Part shown: positions 53,750 through 64,000 of the stretch, piece by piece
Layout of the letters: each line of letters begins with the position of its first letter
How positions within the stretch are numbered: the stretch's first letter is position 1
Assembly: GCA_949358305.1 (NCBI GenBank)
Contig: OX442314.1
Location: 38,537,211 to 38,601,210 of the forward strand
Reading direction: 5' to 3'
Source of the DNA: Strigamia acuminata
Taxonomy: Eukaryota > Arthropoda > Chilopoda > Geophilomorpha > Linotaeniidae
Length of the DNA stretch: 64,000 nucleotides
Notes under the pieces: model-generated
Database searches by the model: none
Seen by the model: only the letters and a program-made list of their open reading frames with translations
What the model was told of the DNA's origin: nothing
Position numbers and translations under genes: made by a program

Positions 53750-54405
53750 AGAAATAAGCGGAACGTCAAGAAAGACTTATTAACCGGTTAAACTCCATCC
53801 CATTACAGCTGTCATTCTAATTGATGAAATCCTTGCAAATGGACAAATTTATCACTTTGAAAATTCAAAATTCAAAATTTTCTGTAATATATCTTTTTTT
53901 TATGAAATTCCAATTGCTGTATTGTACCGTATTCTAAAAATAAATTTTTAACAAATGTAATTTTATTTCTGAAAAAATTCCCATTTGCATTTTTCTAAGT
54001 TTTGCTTTATCTTTCGATTTTTGTCTGTGGAAGTAAATTAGAATAATGTTGTCAAATCCGTCTGACTGCTTTTTGGCATACAATACAGCAGCAATACATA
54101 TACATAGTAATGCAATAAACTAAACCAATTTACATTCTAACAACGATCTGAACAAAATAAACCAAATACAACATGAAATTAATATGTAACATGCATAACT
54201 GATACTAAAACTTAATCTACATCTTATCTGTCCTTTTGTTTATCGCTTTAAATTTCTTATTTTTTATTTATGAAAATTCAAAATTACCTCACTGAGTTGC
54301 GGTGCTCTGGTGGGGACAACTGTTAAAAGATGATTCAATTACTTCACCTTAATTCCAGCCAACAGTGATGCTTTTCTGTCGCGTGTTGGCGTGTTTTGTG
54401 TTCTT
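53750..54405. other. Intergenic, AT-rich
   Basis: I see no gene, RNA or repeat in this stretch beyond A/T runs. Confidence 0.55.
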
Positions 54406-54690
54406 TGTGACCAGCTGCCCCTGCGCGCTGATCACTGCCCTGCAGCGCGAGGCTCTTGACGCAGCTCTCGCGCACCTGTTGCGGTTCTCCGCAACCAAGT
54501 GGAGCTGCGGGTCCTTGATTCACTCATCGGGCTTTGGAAGTGACCCTTCCAGAAGTAGGTGGGCCCTCTAGCAGCCAGCATGGTGAACTGTCCCATTCCG
54601 ACAGTCTCTCCATCACTGACTGCCATGGCGACCCGAACGATCGGCGTGGCGACTGTCGCCCACCGGGACCTGAGCGTCCATGTAAGCCAA
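54406..54690 (+). mobile_element. Truncated, diverged LTR related to the gypsy element
   Basis: From TGTGACCAGCTGCCCCTGCG the sequence follows the minus-strand sequence of the 1904-2526 LTR with many differences: CTGTTGCGG...CGCAACCA, GGAGCTGCGGG, GAAGTG...CCTTCC, ATCGGCGTGGCGAC, GGGACCTGAGCGTCC. The match ends near 54690, so the LTR's second half is missing or too diverged. Right after it, at about 54740-54800, there is sequence like 23365-23460. Confidence 0.65.
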
Positions 54691-54799
54691 TTTGGAATGA
54701 AGTGTGCCCGGGGAGTTTACACTCCGTAGTCTCATAACTTGGTTTGTCGCGTGCCAAACCAAATTAATCAAGAAATACGAAATATTCTTCAGTGGTGAT

Positions 54800-55010
54800 A
54801 ATATTTTATTCAATAAGATTTTAGTATTTTACTAGATTTTTTTGAGAATTTTCAAGATTTTACAAGATTTTTTGAGATTTTAAAAGATTTTTTTTTAAAT
54901 TTTTCAAGATTTTTTGAGATTTTAAAAGATTTTACAAGATTTTTCATCATTTTTTCAAGATTTTTTTTTTCGTCATTTTTACAACATTTTTTTTTTTATC
55001 ATTTTAAACA
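54800..55010. repeat. AAGATTTTT low-complexity tract
   Basis: AAGATTTTTT, TTTTACAAGA and TTGAGATTTT units are repeated over about 200 bp. Confidence 0.7.
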
Positions 55011-55424
55011 ATTCTTATTGATCAGTTAGCACGGTTCTCGCAGCTTGTACAAAGTTACTTTTTGCAATGCGAGATTCAGCCTCATTTCTGTTTGATTGAC
55101 ATTCCAGATGAAAAATCGACATTGCCATCTATTCTGTCAACCACCATAATTGCAGTTCCCCTTATGTCCCCGTTTGACAAACCAATCAATAAACATGTTT
55201 TTTTATTAATAAAAAAAAATAAATAAACCCTAACACCAACTTAATGAATCTCATTTCCTTCCTGTTCCCGCCATGCCGCCATCACGAACTCCACATCATC
55301 GCACCCCCATGCAGTACCTTAACACGATGACACAAATTGCCACCATTTAAAAATCAATAAAAAAAAAACATCAAATCGCCATTTCATCAGTCGCCCAAGC
55401 CACAGTGCGAGACTCGCACCCAAA

Positions 55425-58188
55425 ATGGCCAGAATAACTCCAAAAATCCCATTCTACACGCACAGAATCTCCAGAAAACTCGGAAACGTGACAATAAGAA
55501 GAAAACCACCGCGACTATCATCCCCGTTGAAAACCATGGTCGGAATCAACAAAATCCTCGACACGAACAAGTCGTGGGTGGAACGATGCGTCTGGTTGAC
55601 AATATTCCTCGCAGTGACCGCAATGTGTGGCTCGCAATTGCTCAATTGCATCGTTTTGTTCTTCAACAACCCGGTCATCAAACAGACGGACATCGTGCGT
55701 CTTTCCACCGTCAGATTCCCCACGATCTGCGTCTGTCCGGGCATGGTGCGCCAATTACTGCATCTGTTCCACAACTTGGAGAAAACCCAATGTCCCGGTA
55801 ATTCCACGAGCAGTTTCACGTGTTTTTCCGACGATCCGTACGAGCAGGCGATGCTCGCGTGGTTTCCCAATTTCAACTCGGAGCGCAAGTTGATGCTGTG
55901 GAGCAACGAGTCCTTGGAGTCCCTGAGCGCGCGAGTCAAGTTGTACACGTCGGTGTGTTTTATATTTTTGTTTTTATTCCGTTTGGTTTTAATTTTTGGT
56001 GGTTTTTGCAGTGCCACGAGTACAAAAGCGACTGCGAAGTCGAGGGGAAGGAGTTGAAGGTTAATCGCTCGTCTGTCGATACGTTTTGGGGCCGATGTTT
56101 GGTTTTGGATTCGGCCGTTGAGGTGGATTATAAAGGACCTTTCACGTATTTGACGCTGCAGTTTAAGAATTTTATGCACGAGAGTTTTATTGCTAAAATG
56201 AAGCGGGAGAGGAAATTTGCGAGCGATGCTAGGAAGGCGGAGATGGATTTTAGTCTCAAGGCTCATAAAATTGGACTTTTGGTAGTTTTTTTTTAGATTA
56301 ATTGAGATTAATTGAGAAATTGTGGTGTTTTAATCAAATTTGTGCTTTGGTTTGTTCGCAGGTGTCGATTCACAGCGATTATATTGATCTGCAGAACCAT
56401 TTTCTCTTTTTTAGTTCCATTGAAATACTACAGGGATTTGAAACTCACATGCTCATTCGACGGCAGCAGGTAGAATCATATGTTGTCTTAAATAATGGTT
56501 TATACAGTGAGGGCAAAAACTAAGTTAACAAACGCATCATGTTGATTCTTATGGCTGTATCTCGGGAAAAAGAGAGGAAAATTTATGAAATTTTAACTGG
56601 AGACTTGTACAACATCCTACTTTATTCACCTAAAATTTTATCAACATCTATCCATCAGTTTCTGAGAAAAAAATTCTTTTGTGAAGTGACATAAAAAATT
56701 AGAGACAAAAAGTAAGTTAACATACCCATTAACCACAAACAATTAGCCATTCCCATTGTAAAATATGCGGCAAATATTAAAATTTATCCATAAACACATG
56801 TGTAGTCACTCATACACTTGATTAAACCATCCAAACCACAAGCAATGCCATTGTGAAACACTGAGCAATTGCCTTGACTTTATGCTTAGAATCATTTTTC
56901 TGCTGAAATGTCCATGTCAAAGGCAGTTTATCATGTGCAAATGGAAGCATAACAGTCCTCCAATACTTTTTTATAAGTATATTGGTCCATGATACCCTTA
57001 ATTTAATGTTTTGGACCGATACACATACAGGAAACCATCCCCAAGCCATTTTACTATTGCGATGGTTTTTCCATACGGATATCGGTCCAAAACATTAAAT
57101 TAAGGTTATCATGGAGCAATATACTTATAAAAAAGTATTGGAGGACTGTTATGCTTCCATTTGCAGATGATAAACTGCCTTTGACATGGACATTTCAGCA
57201 GAAAAATGATTCTAAGCATAAAGTCAAAGCAATTGCTCAGTGTTTCACAATGGCATTGCTTGTGGTTTGGATGTTTTAATCAAGTGTATAAGTGACTACA
57301 CATGTGTTTATGGATAAATTTTAATATTTGCCGCATATTTTACAATGGGAATGGCTAATTGTTTGGGTATGTTAACTTACTTTTTGCCTCTAATTTTTTA
57401 TGTCACTTCACAAAAGAATTTTTTTCTCAGAAACTGATGGATAGATGTTGATAAAATTTTAGGTGAATAAAGTAGGATGTTGTACGAGTCTCCAGTTAAA
57501 ATTTCATAAATTTTCCTCTCTTTTTTCCCGAGATACAGCCATAAGAATCAACATGATGCGTTCGTTAACTTAGTTTTTGCCCTCACTGTATGTTGGTTTT
57601 ATTTGAAATGTATGAATCATAATTTGGAATGGAGGGAGTAATAATTGATTGACCGACAGATCAACTTGATCAACCGCAAGAAGGCGCCTTGTGTCGGCGA
57701 GGACGAGCTTTACGAGTGCTATAATTCGTGCTTCGACAAGAAAATGTCGAAAATCTGCAAGTGAGTGGTTGGAATTGTAAATTAAACGTCGTAGATTGAC
57801 TCGGCGCGATTTCAGAGCACCGTACGTTCGTGAATCCGGACTGGAACGATGCACTTGGAATGGGAATTTCACTAAAGCGTCGCACGAGAACATCAACGTG
57901 TACAGCAAGTTCAATTTCACCAACTGCGAGTGTCTCCCCGCGTGCAAATCCACTCGCTACAGAGGCATCACCGATGTGGTCGATCGTCTGCCGGACGACT
58001 CGATGGTCAAACTCAAGTTGTATTTTTCCGACCCGAGCTACGACAGGATATCGGAAAAGTACACGTATGGCTTCACCGAGTGTTTGAGTGACTTTGGGGG
58101 CAATTTGGGCTTCTTTTTGGGCTTTTCTGTGCTTACTATTGTCGAGTTTGTCGACGTGATGGTTCGCAGTGTTGTCAAAATGTTTTGA
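55425..58188 (+). CDS. DEG/ENaC (pickpocket-like) sodium channel subunit
   Basis: Five exons (55425-55952, 56012-56281, 56362-56469, 57660-57760, 57816-58188) give 459 residues in one frame. A short cytoplasmic N-terminus leads to membrane helix 1 (WLTIFLAVTAMCGSQLLNCI). A Cys-containing extracellular loop follows (FPTICVCPG, CHEYKSDC, CYNSCFDKK, CECLPACKSTRY). Membrane helix 2 carries the pore signature GGNLGFFLGFSVLTIVEF with the GxS-type selectivity motif as GFS. Such trimeric channels carry sodium in mechanosensory, peptide- or acid-gated roles. The extracellular loop is rather short for the family. Intron 3 contains a palindromic Tc1-type insertion. The start MARITPK is the first ATG after an upstream stop. 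Confidence 0.9.
56505..57588. mobile_element. Second palindromic Tc1-derived element, in the DEG/ENaC intron
   Basis: This 1084-bp near-perfect palindrome has TA on each side (56503-56504 and 57589-57590) and ends CAGTGAGGGCAAAAACTAAG and its reverse complement. CAGTG ends are typical of Tc1 elements. The left arm codes, on the minus strand (57049-56822), a Tc1 transposase fragment with KKYWRTVMLPFAHDKLP and FQQKNDSKH. The normal catalytic FQQD is FQQK. The right arm carries the same fragment inverted. The core sequence (CCATCCCCAAGCCATTTTAC) is shared with the element at 21222. Confidence 0.85.
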
Positions 58189-58549
58189 TGGGTTTGCGGT
58201 GTTTGGATTTGTGTGTTATTGTCACTTTTTGTTCTTGTGTAGTGTTCAGTAATAGTCGTGGTTTAATATTAATAAATCTATGTTCGCTAACCAATTTTGT
58301 TATTGTTTATGGTACAAAATAACATTTTTATGAGAAATAAATTAATTTCAGCGGAAAAAATTGTATTTTTTATTTATTTCGGGTGAAATAATGCATTTGC
58401 GGACAAAAACTGTCAATGTGTTCGTGTTTAGGCCCGTTTGTGTTTGCGTCTCGATCGTGCGAGAAAATGGCGCATAAAAATACCTTTTTAGAAAGTGTTA
58501 TACGTCACGTGCACGATGGCTATACGTAATCGCTACATAGGGCGTACGG
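58189..58549. other. Short intergenic stretch
   Basis: This holds the 3' end of the DEG/ENaC gene (AATAAA at 58270 and 58336) and upstream DNA of the zinc-finger gene. TACGTCACGTGCACG (58501-58515) contains overlapping CRE-like (ACGTCA) and E-box (CACGTG) motifs. Confidence 0.5.
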
Positions 58550-58550
58550 C

Positions 58551-58557
58551 TATAAAA
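58551..58557 (+). promoter_or_regulatory. TATA box of the small zinc-finger gene
   Basis: TATAAAA lies 95 bp before the ATG at 58646, with CRE/E-box-like sequence 40 bp further upstream. Confidence 0.65.
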
Positions 58558-58645
58558 GCAAACCATTCGAATCACTAAACTATTCGACACCCTGCTTTGA
58601 CTACCGAAACATCCAAATCTGACCGAACAAACTACTGAAATCAAA

Positions 58646-59065
58646 ATGGCCGTAAACAATTTCGCGTCTTTGCAAGAACGTATTTTTGGATTGGATCATC
58701 AGTTGCAGTTAAATAATGTCAATGCTGCAAATTTACAAGTGTTAAGAGGCAAGATGGGCCATGAAACCTGTATCGATTGTGAAACTTGGAAATGTCCAAG
58801 TGGAAATGCCGTCGAGATTGAGATTCCGCGATTCATCAATGTTAACTGCACGGATCCACACTTTCCTTATATTTGTTCGCCGTGCAAAATAAAATTTAAA
58901 ACCGAACAGCAGTACGCACAACACCTTGGCAGTGCGGGACATACAACGGTAATCACCACTTTCGATCCTACACCGATTGTTTTTAGCGGGGCAAAATTTT
59001 GCAACTCGCCACCAGCAAGTTCGCTGCCGATGCCACCAGCTTCCTGGCTGATGACTGGTAAATGA
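58646..59065 (+). CDS. Small U1-type C2H2 zinc-finger protein
   Basis: A single-exon ORF of 139 residues starts at the first ATG after a TATA box. Residues 76-100 form one zinc finger, YICSPCKIKFKTEQQYAQHL then GSAGH (CX2CX12HX5H). This is the U1/matrin type found in dsRNA- or RNA-binding proteins such as ZNF346. The N-terminal part has a CIDC...KC cluster that may bind another zinc. The C-terminus is Pro/Ser-rich. No exact family is known to me. It is intronless and TATA-driven, like the PABPN1-like and Elongin C genes, which may hint at shared germline or stage-specific expression. Confidence 0.65.
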   Translation: MAVNNFASLQERIFGLDHQLQLNNVNAANLQVLRGKMGHETCIDCETWKCPSGNAVEIEIPRFINVNCTDPHFPYICSPCKIKFKTEQQYAQHLGSAGHTTVITTFDPTPIVFSGAKFCNSPPASSLPMPPASWLMTGK

Positions 59066-59851
59066 TTTTAATTCTTTTTATTGTTTTCTAAATTTTGAAT
59101 ACTGCATCTTTTGTGTATTAATTTTTAGAGGACCAGTGTACATTATTTTCTACATAATTTTTCAGGTTTTCTTAATAAAACATTTTAATTTTGATGATTT
59201 TGATAGCGCAAATCTCGGATTAAATACATTTAAAGAGTTTCTTTCCTCTTTTTCAATAATTTATCACTTTTTTGATTAAAAAATAATTATAAAAGAATTT
59301 GAAATAACGAAATACAATGGTGACATAAAAAATTCTTCTTTTCATTTTTTAATTAACGAAATTTGAAAAATATTTTTTTTTTCTCAAAAACACCTAAAAA
59401 GCCATTACAACAAAATTTCAATTTCTCACAAGTACAATATTAGTATAGATATTTTGGTCAAATAAAACAAAAATATATATTCTGTCAGTCAATAAGTTTG
59501 AAAAACAAATTTGATATTAATGCTAGAAATTTCAACAAACGATATCTCTTGCTTATTTCAATGTCATAACTTTGAATCCGGACCATCTGAAATGACCATA
59601 TCAGTTTAACAAAGTAAATACAGTAAACTCCCTTAAGACTGAGACATAAAAAGAGCCAACAAAACCCCTCATTCCAATCTAAGTGCTAATTACTTCCTTT
59701 CCTAATAACAACCCATTGAAACCAAAAGTTCAGTGATTATTTATTTTTAGATTTCAAAGCTCAAATCATTTGTTGGATACAGTTTTGCTGGACCCACCAA
59801 TGACTAAGTCGGGAGAAACTCCAAAATTTCATAATAAAATAAAAAACATAC
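59066..59851. other. Intergenic and 3' end of TYSND1
   Basis: Very AT-rich. A possible last TYSND1 exon on the minus strand follows an AG at about 59810-59811 and would add about a dozen residues (VIGGSSKTVSNK) before TGA. It lacks the SKL-type peroxisomal signal expected at the end, so it is uncertain. Otherwise nothing is seen. Confidence 0.4.
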
Positions 59852-62825
59852 CTGACAGTTTTCCTAATTTCCAAAGTGTTGATGCATCTCTGTTATCGTT
59901 TCGGATTTCTTCTAAAATTGATCGATCTACAACACAAAAATAGCACTGTGACATTGCTCCTCAATAACAAGCGGTTTACATACCACCGGTGTTTAAAAAT
60001 TGTCGAAGCACTGAATAAAACGAAGCGAATGGTACGGCAAGATTTATGCAGGGATGAATTATATCCTTCTTATTATCTCTACAAAAAAAACTAGTAGTAA
60101 CACGAGAGCATAAGTCATTCTCTGTGTAAAATCTGAATTTATATTCATAATTTGGAGACAATAGAGAGTTTGCGGGAGGCATTTTTCCCTTACAGTTAAA
60201 GACTATACAGTATAAAAATAGTGTAAGGGAAAAATGATAAATTAAGTATTTGCGGGCTGCACTTTTCCCTTATCACTACACTATTTCAGCCAACTACTGA
60301 CAGTTGGTAATTTTGGGCCTAAAAATTTAATTTGGGTGCGTAAATGTGCAAATTTCTGCATAAAATTCCATTATTATGCCTATAAAGTATGGTTTTGGGC
60401 CTAAAATTCAATTTTTGGCCTCACTTATCATTCAATCTACGTACCTATGACTGTGATGTGTTGCAATGGGCGGAGCTAACAATATAGTGTTCTCAATTCT
60501 GATTGGCTGCGCTATATTTTAATTTAGTGTTGAAAACGATACACTAAAGATTTTTCCCTTACGATATGGTACTAAAATAGTGTAACGTAGAGAAAAATAA
60601 GGGAAAAATGCATCCCGCAAACTATCTAATTAAGCCTTTCGTCACATACAGCTCCGTTAAAATTTCTTTTTAACTCGATAACCATAGACTTAGGGGTCCA
60701 TTCTTGGCTAGGGGCTAGGGTGTGAGTGTTAGGACAGACAACACGTGTTGTGCAGGGTAGTGACGTGCACAAGGGGCCTCGATTAAGTGGCTAGTGGCTC
60801 TACTAGCCCCCTTCCTCTCATAGGACCTGAGTGACAATTGAGTGGACTGGCAATAGGTTTTCTCACTTGGTATTGCACACAATCACACCGAGCGGGTTTC
60901 CCGAAGTGGCCGACAAAATGAGTCCTCCACTAGCCCCTCCGAAGACCGAACACGAAGTCAACATCATAACGGGATTTTTGTTTATGTTAATGACTTTTGA
61001 TATCACACCGCTCGTTAAAGTAACTCCCATACGGGTCGATGGCGGGAAAATTGCAAATCCCGCTGCAAAAACATCATCACCTGAAAAGTACGGATTATTA
61101 TCGTGTTATCCTTTTAATTAGTTCTCGTTTTGTACCGATTTTAAGCTTCTGTTCCTGGAAAGTCGGAATTTGATGAGATAAATCCTGTTTGGATGGGATT
61201 TTCAACACGGCAATGTCGGGTGTTTCATTTTCCATAGTCGCGTAAAGAATTTCCACCGCAAAGCCTCTAATTTCCGGATAATGCACTTCGACAATTACTA
61301 AAATTAAATAAAACTTCTGTGTTAAAGCGACAAGTTTTTATTGCAATTAATTACCTGACTCGGCATTTCTAACCACGTGCGAACATGTCAAAATAATTCC
61401 CTGCGATTTGTCGATTACGATACCGGATCCCCACGCAGAACCATTTTTAACCAGAACGATAGAACGTAAGGAATCGGTCAAAACGTTATTATGGGACAAA
61501 CCTAGAATTAACAAACACATTTTAAAATTTTTGTGTTTGGACGCCGGTGCGCATTTCACAATGCGTAGATCACCAAAATAAGTAGAAAAGAAATAAATAA
61601 ATAAATTAGCATAATTTTTCTTTTTTTAGGATGTGCAGAAAATTTATCAAAATCTTAAAACAGAGTTCTTAGTGCCTTTTCTTTATCGTTAGGTGCGTCC
61701 ACAGTGTCTCTTGGTTCTCCCCTGACCACCTGGTGTCCGTCCGCCACTCAACAATACATGCACAAATAACCTGCCTGTGGGAATTGTAAAATTCGAAACC
61801 AATTGATAGCGGAAAAGACATAAATTTAAAACCTGTCGAAATCGCTGGCAACGTCGGATGCCTCAAGTGGCTCAAAAAATCCGAAACGATGCTTTCCGCC
61901 GAACAAACCAACGACAACCCGAGCAGATCTCGCTGTTTCCAACTCATCGACGCCATCACCATCCCCACCCACAATCTAAAACAAAAAAAAATTAAAACTA
62001 AAATTATAATAATAATAATTTTCTTAAAAAACAAAAATCTCTTAAATTATTTCACCTCTGGTCGTTTTGCTGAACAAAAACGAGGCCTCCTTCAGACCCC
62101 GGCGCGCACCGAGCATCGGCTAGCATCAACGCTCCCCGCCTGTTCACCACAATCCCTTGACTGATGGAATTCATAAACACGGCTGGACTCAAATCGCCAA
62201 ACAAACTGCTCTCGCAAAGTATTCTCTCACCTTGCTGCACCCCTTTAGTGTACCCCCAACAATCCACCAAAACCTCGTAAACAATACGAGATATTTGTCC
62301 GTTTTCAACACTAATTTCTTCCGCAACGGGGTATCTTTCATCCTGTATCTGCAGCACTACAAAAGCCATCCTCAACTTGAGCAGCTGGTCAAAATTACGT
62401 GACGTCATTAAATCCATCGGTCGCCACCAGTTGTCATTCATCATCGTCTTTAGTTGTGCTTCCAACGGCTTGGAGAAACAACCTGCAACGAGTTTAGCTT
62501 TGTATTTATGAAATTCGCACGTTTCCTCGTCGTTCCTTCGCTCGATCAACACGTTAAACGCGGCATGAATGGACGGTGATATCTTTTGTAATTCTCGATC
62601 CTTATCAGCGAACCCGATGAGCCGACCAACACGCGTGGCGATGCCGTTGATAAGTCCACGTTTTCGGTAGTCGTGAGGTGACAGCACGGCGCCCGTGGTT
62701 AGAACTAGTCCGTGCTTGGTGCTGAGTAAAATACCGCTGCAACTGGATGAAAATCTCGCTCCAGACGAGCTCCGATCGGCCAAGTAATCGCCGTTGACGA
62801 TTACTCCTTCAAACCTGGCCGCCAT
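59852..62825 (-). CDS. TYSND1: Peroxisomal trypsin-like protease TYSND1
   Basis: Seven exons on the minus strand stay in phase: 62825-62056, 61975-61833, 61501-61355, 61297-61136, 61080-60867, 60078-59984, 59926-59852. Together they give about 535 residues, plus a short last exon not firmly placed. The first exon holds the N-terminal domain (MAARFEGVIVNG, with CSGILLSTKHGLVLTTGAVL). The protease domain has His in GIILTCSHVV, Asp in TPDIAVLKI and Ser in GGASGGLILS, preceded by GVTLTSGVIS and followed by NPLGVIVCNT. The C-terminal exon RNDNRDASTLWKLGKLS matches the family end. TYSND1 trims imported peroxisomal beta-oxidation enzymes. Intron 5 (60079-60866) contains a MITE and an LTR piece. Confidence 0.88.
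60167..60623. mobile_element. Small inverted-repeat element (MITE) in TYSND1 intron 5
   Basis: The ends AGTTTGCGGGAGGCATTTTT (60167) and its near reverse complement ending 60623 bound 457 bp. Subterminal AAGGGAAAAATG / CATTTTTCCCTT copies recur in both orientations at 60220-60260 and 60545-60610. There is no coding content and no certain target duplication. Confidence 0.6.
60721..60800 (-). mobile_element. Fragment resembling the start of the gypsy LTR
   Basis: TGTGAGTGTTAGGACAGACA followed by ACACGTG closely follows the first 35 bases of the LTR at 1904 (TGTGAGTGTTCGGACGGACG, CCACGTG). The match fades by about 60800. It is a diverged partial LTR inside TYSND1 intron 5. Confidence 0.5.
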
Positions 62826-63404
62826 TTTTGAGGCTGGAAGCGGAAGTGCAGTGTGCGAAGTAAGGAAGCGCTGAATGAACAGCAAACATTCGGGAAATTT
62901 TCCTCCCTCGGAGTGCGTATTAATAAATAAATAAATAAAAATTATAAATAATAATCGTAGTGATTTGTTAAACAAGGTTTAATCGATACCATAATTATCC
63001 GATACAAATTTGAATAGTATATATTTTATTTTAAAAAAAATTATGTTTTAAAAGTAATTTATTTATTTATTTAAATAAACTGCCCAGGTGAATTTCTAAT
63101 GTATCGGTCAAACCAAACCTTAATTTATAATTTACATGTATTAATTTTAAATTTCATATTTGCAGGCTGTCCAATATTATTTTCTAACAAAAAGGGAGTC
63201 TCGCCCATTGAATTTTTTGGTCAACCATTTATCATTAAAAAAATACAGCAAATGATTGCAAGTTCGGTCGTAATTACCACAAATATAAGGTAAAAATGGT
63301 GTCCAGTCTTGAAATCAAGGACAGCGGCTTTGATGCGTGTTAAAGAAGTGTGGGTGTTCATGTCTGAAAGATATACAGTAATTGCTTCTAACAGCAGATT
63401 CAAA
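62826..63404. promoter_or_regulatory. Divergent intergenic region between TYSND1 and the CXXC gene
   Basis: 579 bp separate the two start codons. An ATTT/AAAT microsatellite lies at about 62922-62940 and 63057-63078. No TATA box is clearly placed. The open frame 63099-63293 has no recognisable domain. Confidence 0.4.
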
Positions 63405-64000
63405 ATGGAAAACGCGCAGAAAAATTCTCTTCGAGCATTACACGCAGACTTGGAAGACAATAATGCTTTGCACGATGTAAGGTTTGATATTCAAGTCTCC
63501 TCGCTCGACAACCACGATCATACGGTATCTAGGGCTCCTGAACCTCAAGTTTGTGACGTTGCGGATGAAATGTACAATTTTGAGCACACTGGAGAGATTG
63601 AGCATACAGTGGAAATATTAACTAGCTCTCCTGTAGCTAAAACCCAAAATGGATTTTTAGAAACCGAAAAAAAACGAGTGTTGGATATGTTAGATTATTT
63701 GAAGAATTTGATTGACATGTCTAAAGATATTGATGTGATAGAGGAAACTAAACACCACATAGAGGAAGCGATTAAACTACAACAATTGAGATTTGATGTT
63801 GCTTGTGGTGGAATTTTGGGAAATGGAAAAGAGGCGAGTCGTAAGAGATCGGCTAATGGTCAAAGTTGTGGACAACAGACGGTGTCCAGAAGGAAACGTC
63901 GCTGCGGAACGTGTGGGAAATGTCAAGTTAAAGTCAATTGCGGAAAATGTGAACCGTGTTTGAGTAAAAAGCTGCGGAAAACTTGCGATTTGCGAAAATG
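63405..64000 (+). CDS. CXXC zinc-finger DNA-binding protein, 5' part only
   Basis: ATG at 63405 opens a frame that stays open to the end of the window (198 codons). The first 100 residues are acidic. A helical, possibly coiled region follows (about 105-150, with EETKHHIEEAIKLQQL). A basic SRRKRR stretch then leads into a CXXC domain: CGTCGKC, CGKCEPC and a later C in KTCDLRK, cut off at the window edge. The short loop between CxxC repeats without KFGG resembles the TET/CXXC4/CXXC5 and MBD1 types, which bind unmethylated CpG. Which chromatin protein it is cannot be told without the rest. Confidence 0.75.
   Translation, partial: MENAQKNSLRALHADLEDNNALHDVRFDIQVSSLDNHDHTVSRAPEPQVCDVADEMYNFEHTGEIEHTVEILTSSPVAKTQNGFLETEKKRVLDMLDYLKNLIDMSKDIDVIEETKHHIEEAIKLQQLRFDVACGGILGNGKEASRKRSANGQSCGQQTVSRRKRRCGTCGKCQVKVNCGKCEPCLSKKLRKTCDLRK

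Noticed and set aside
60831-61121. Plus-strand 96-codon ORF
   Set aside because: It is the opposite strand of TYSND1 exon 5, which carries the catalytic Ser and matches the family.
1-64000. CRISPR array or bacterial operon
   Set aside because: Spliced animal genes throughout; the tandem repeats seen are minisatellites without unique spacers of constant length.

Overview
The window reads as nuclear DNA of an invertebrate animal, most likely an arthropod or a close relative. Genes have several exons with short GT-AG introns, often 50-120 bp. They encode animal-specific families: a DEG/ENaC channel, a TINAG-like protein, collagen prolyl 4-hydroxylase alpha subunits and a CXXC zinc-finger protein. 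There are Ty3/gypsy and Tc1-type elements and short TTAGG arrays, the usual arthropod telomere motif. I cannot name the species.

Region 1 (1-16.7 kb) is a nest of transposons. A complete Ty3/gypsy LTR retrotransposon lies on the minus strand at 1904-12696. It has 623-bp LTRs that look identical by eye, a GTCT target duplication, PBS, PPT, gag, pol joined by a -1 frameshift site, and an extra third ORF. It sits inside an older, decayed transposon whose reading frames resume on both sides. That older element encodes a PHD finger, a ubiquitin-protease-like domain and a transposase-like region.

Region 2 (17-36.4 kb) is a tandem cluster of six prolyl 4-hydroxylase alpha genes and fragments on the plus strand. 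A gypsy pol relic abuts copy 1. Copies 1 and 2 lack the 5' end, and copy 2 is split by a palindromic Tc1-derived element. Copy 3 carries an in-frame exon duplication, copy 4 is diverged in the middle, copy 5 is intact (12 exons, 512 aa) and copy 6 lacks the 3' end. A 305-bp solo LTR with a 5-bp target duplication lies in one spacer.

Region 3 (36.4-64 kb) holds ordinary genes. In order these are: an ASAP-like SH3 exon (-), a small putative tail-anchored protein (+), a PABPN1-like RNA-binding protein (-), TMEM65 (-) head-to-head with ECHDC1 (+), a TINAG-like protein (+), Elongin C (-) head-to-head with an IWS1-like broken copy (+), a DEG/ENaC subunit (+) with a second palindromic Tc1 element in an intron, a small U1-type zinc-finger gene (+), the peroxisomal protease TYSND1 (-), and the 5' end of a CXXC-domain gene (+) that runs off the window. 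The genes do not form one pathway. Sequence between them is AT-rich and full of simple repeats, small inverted-repeat elements and LTR pieces. All exon models were built by hand from frame, homology and GT-AG sites, with no transcript evidence.
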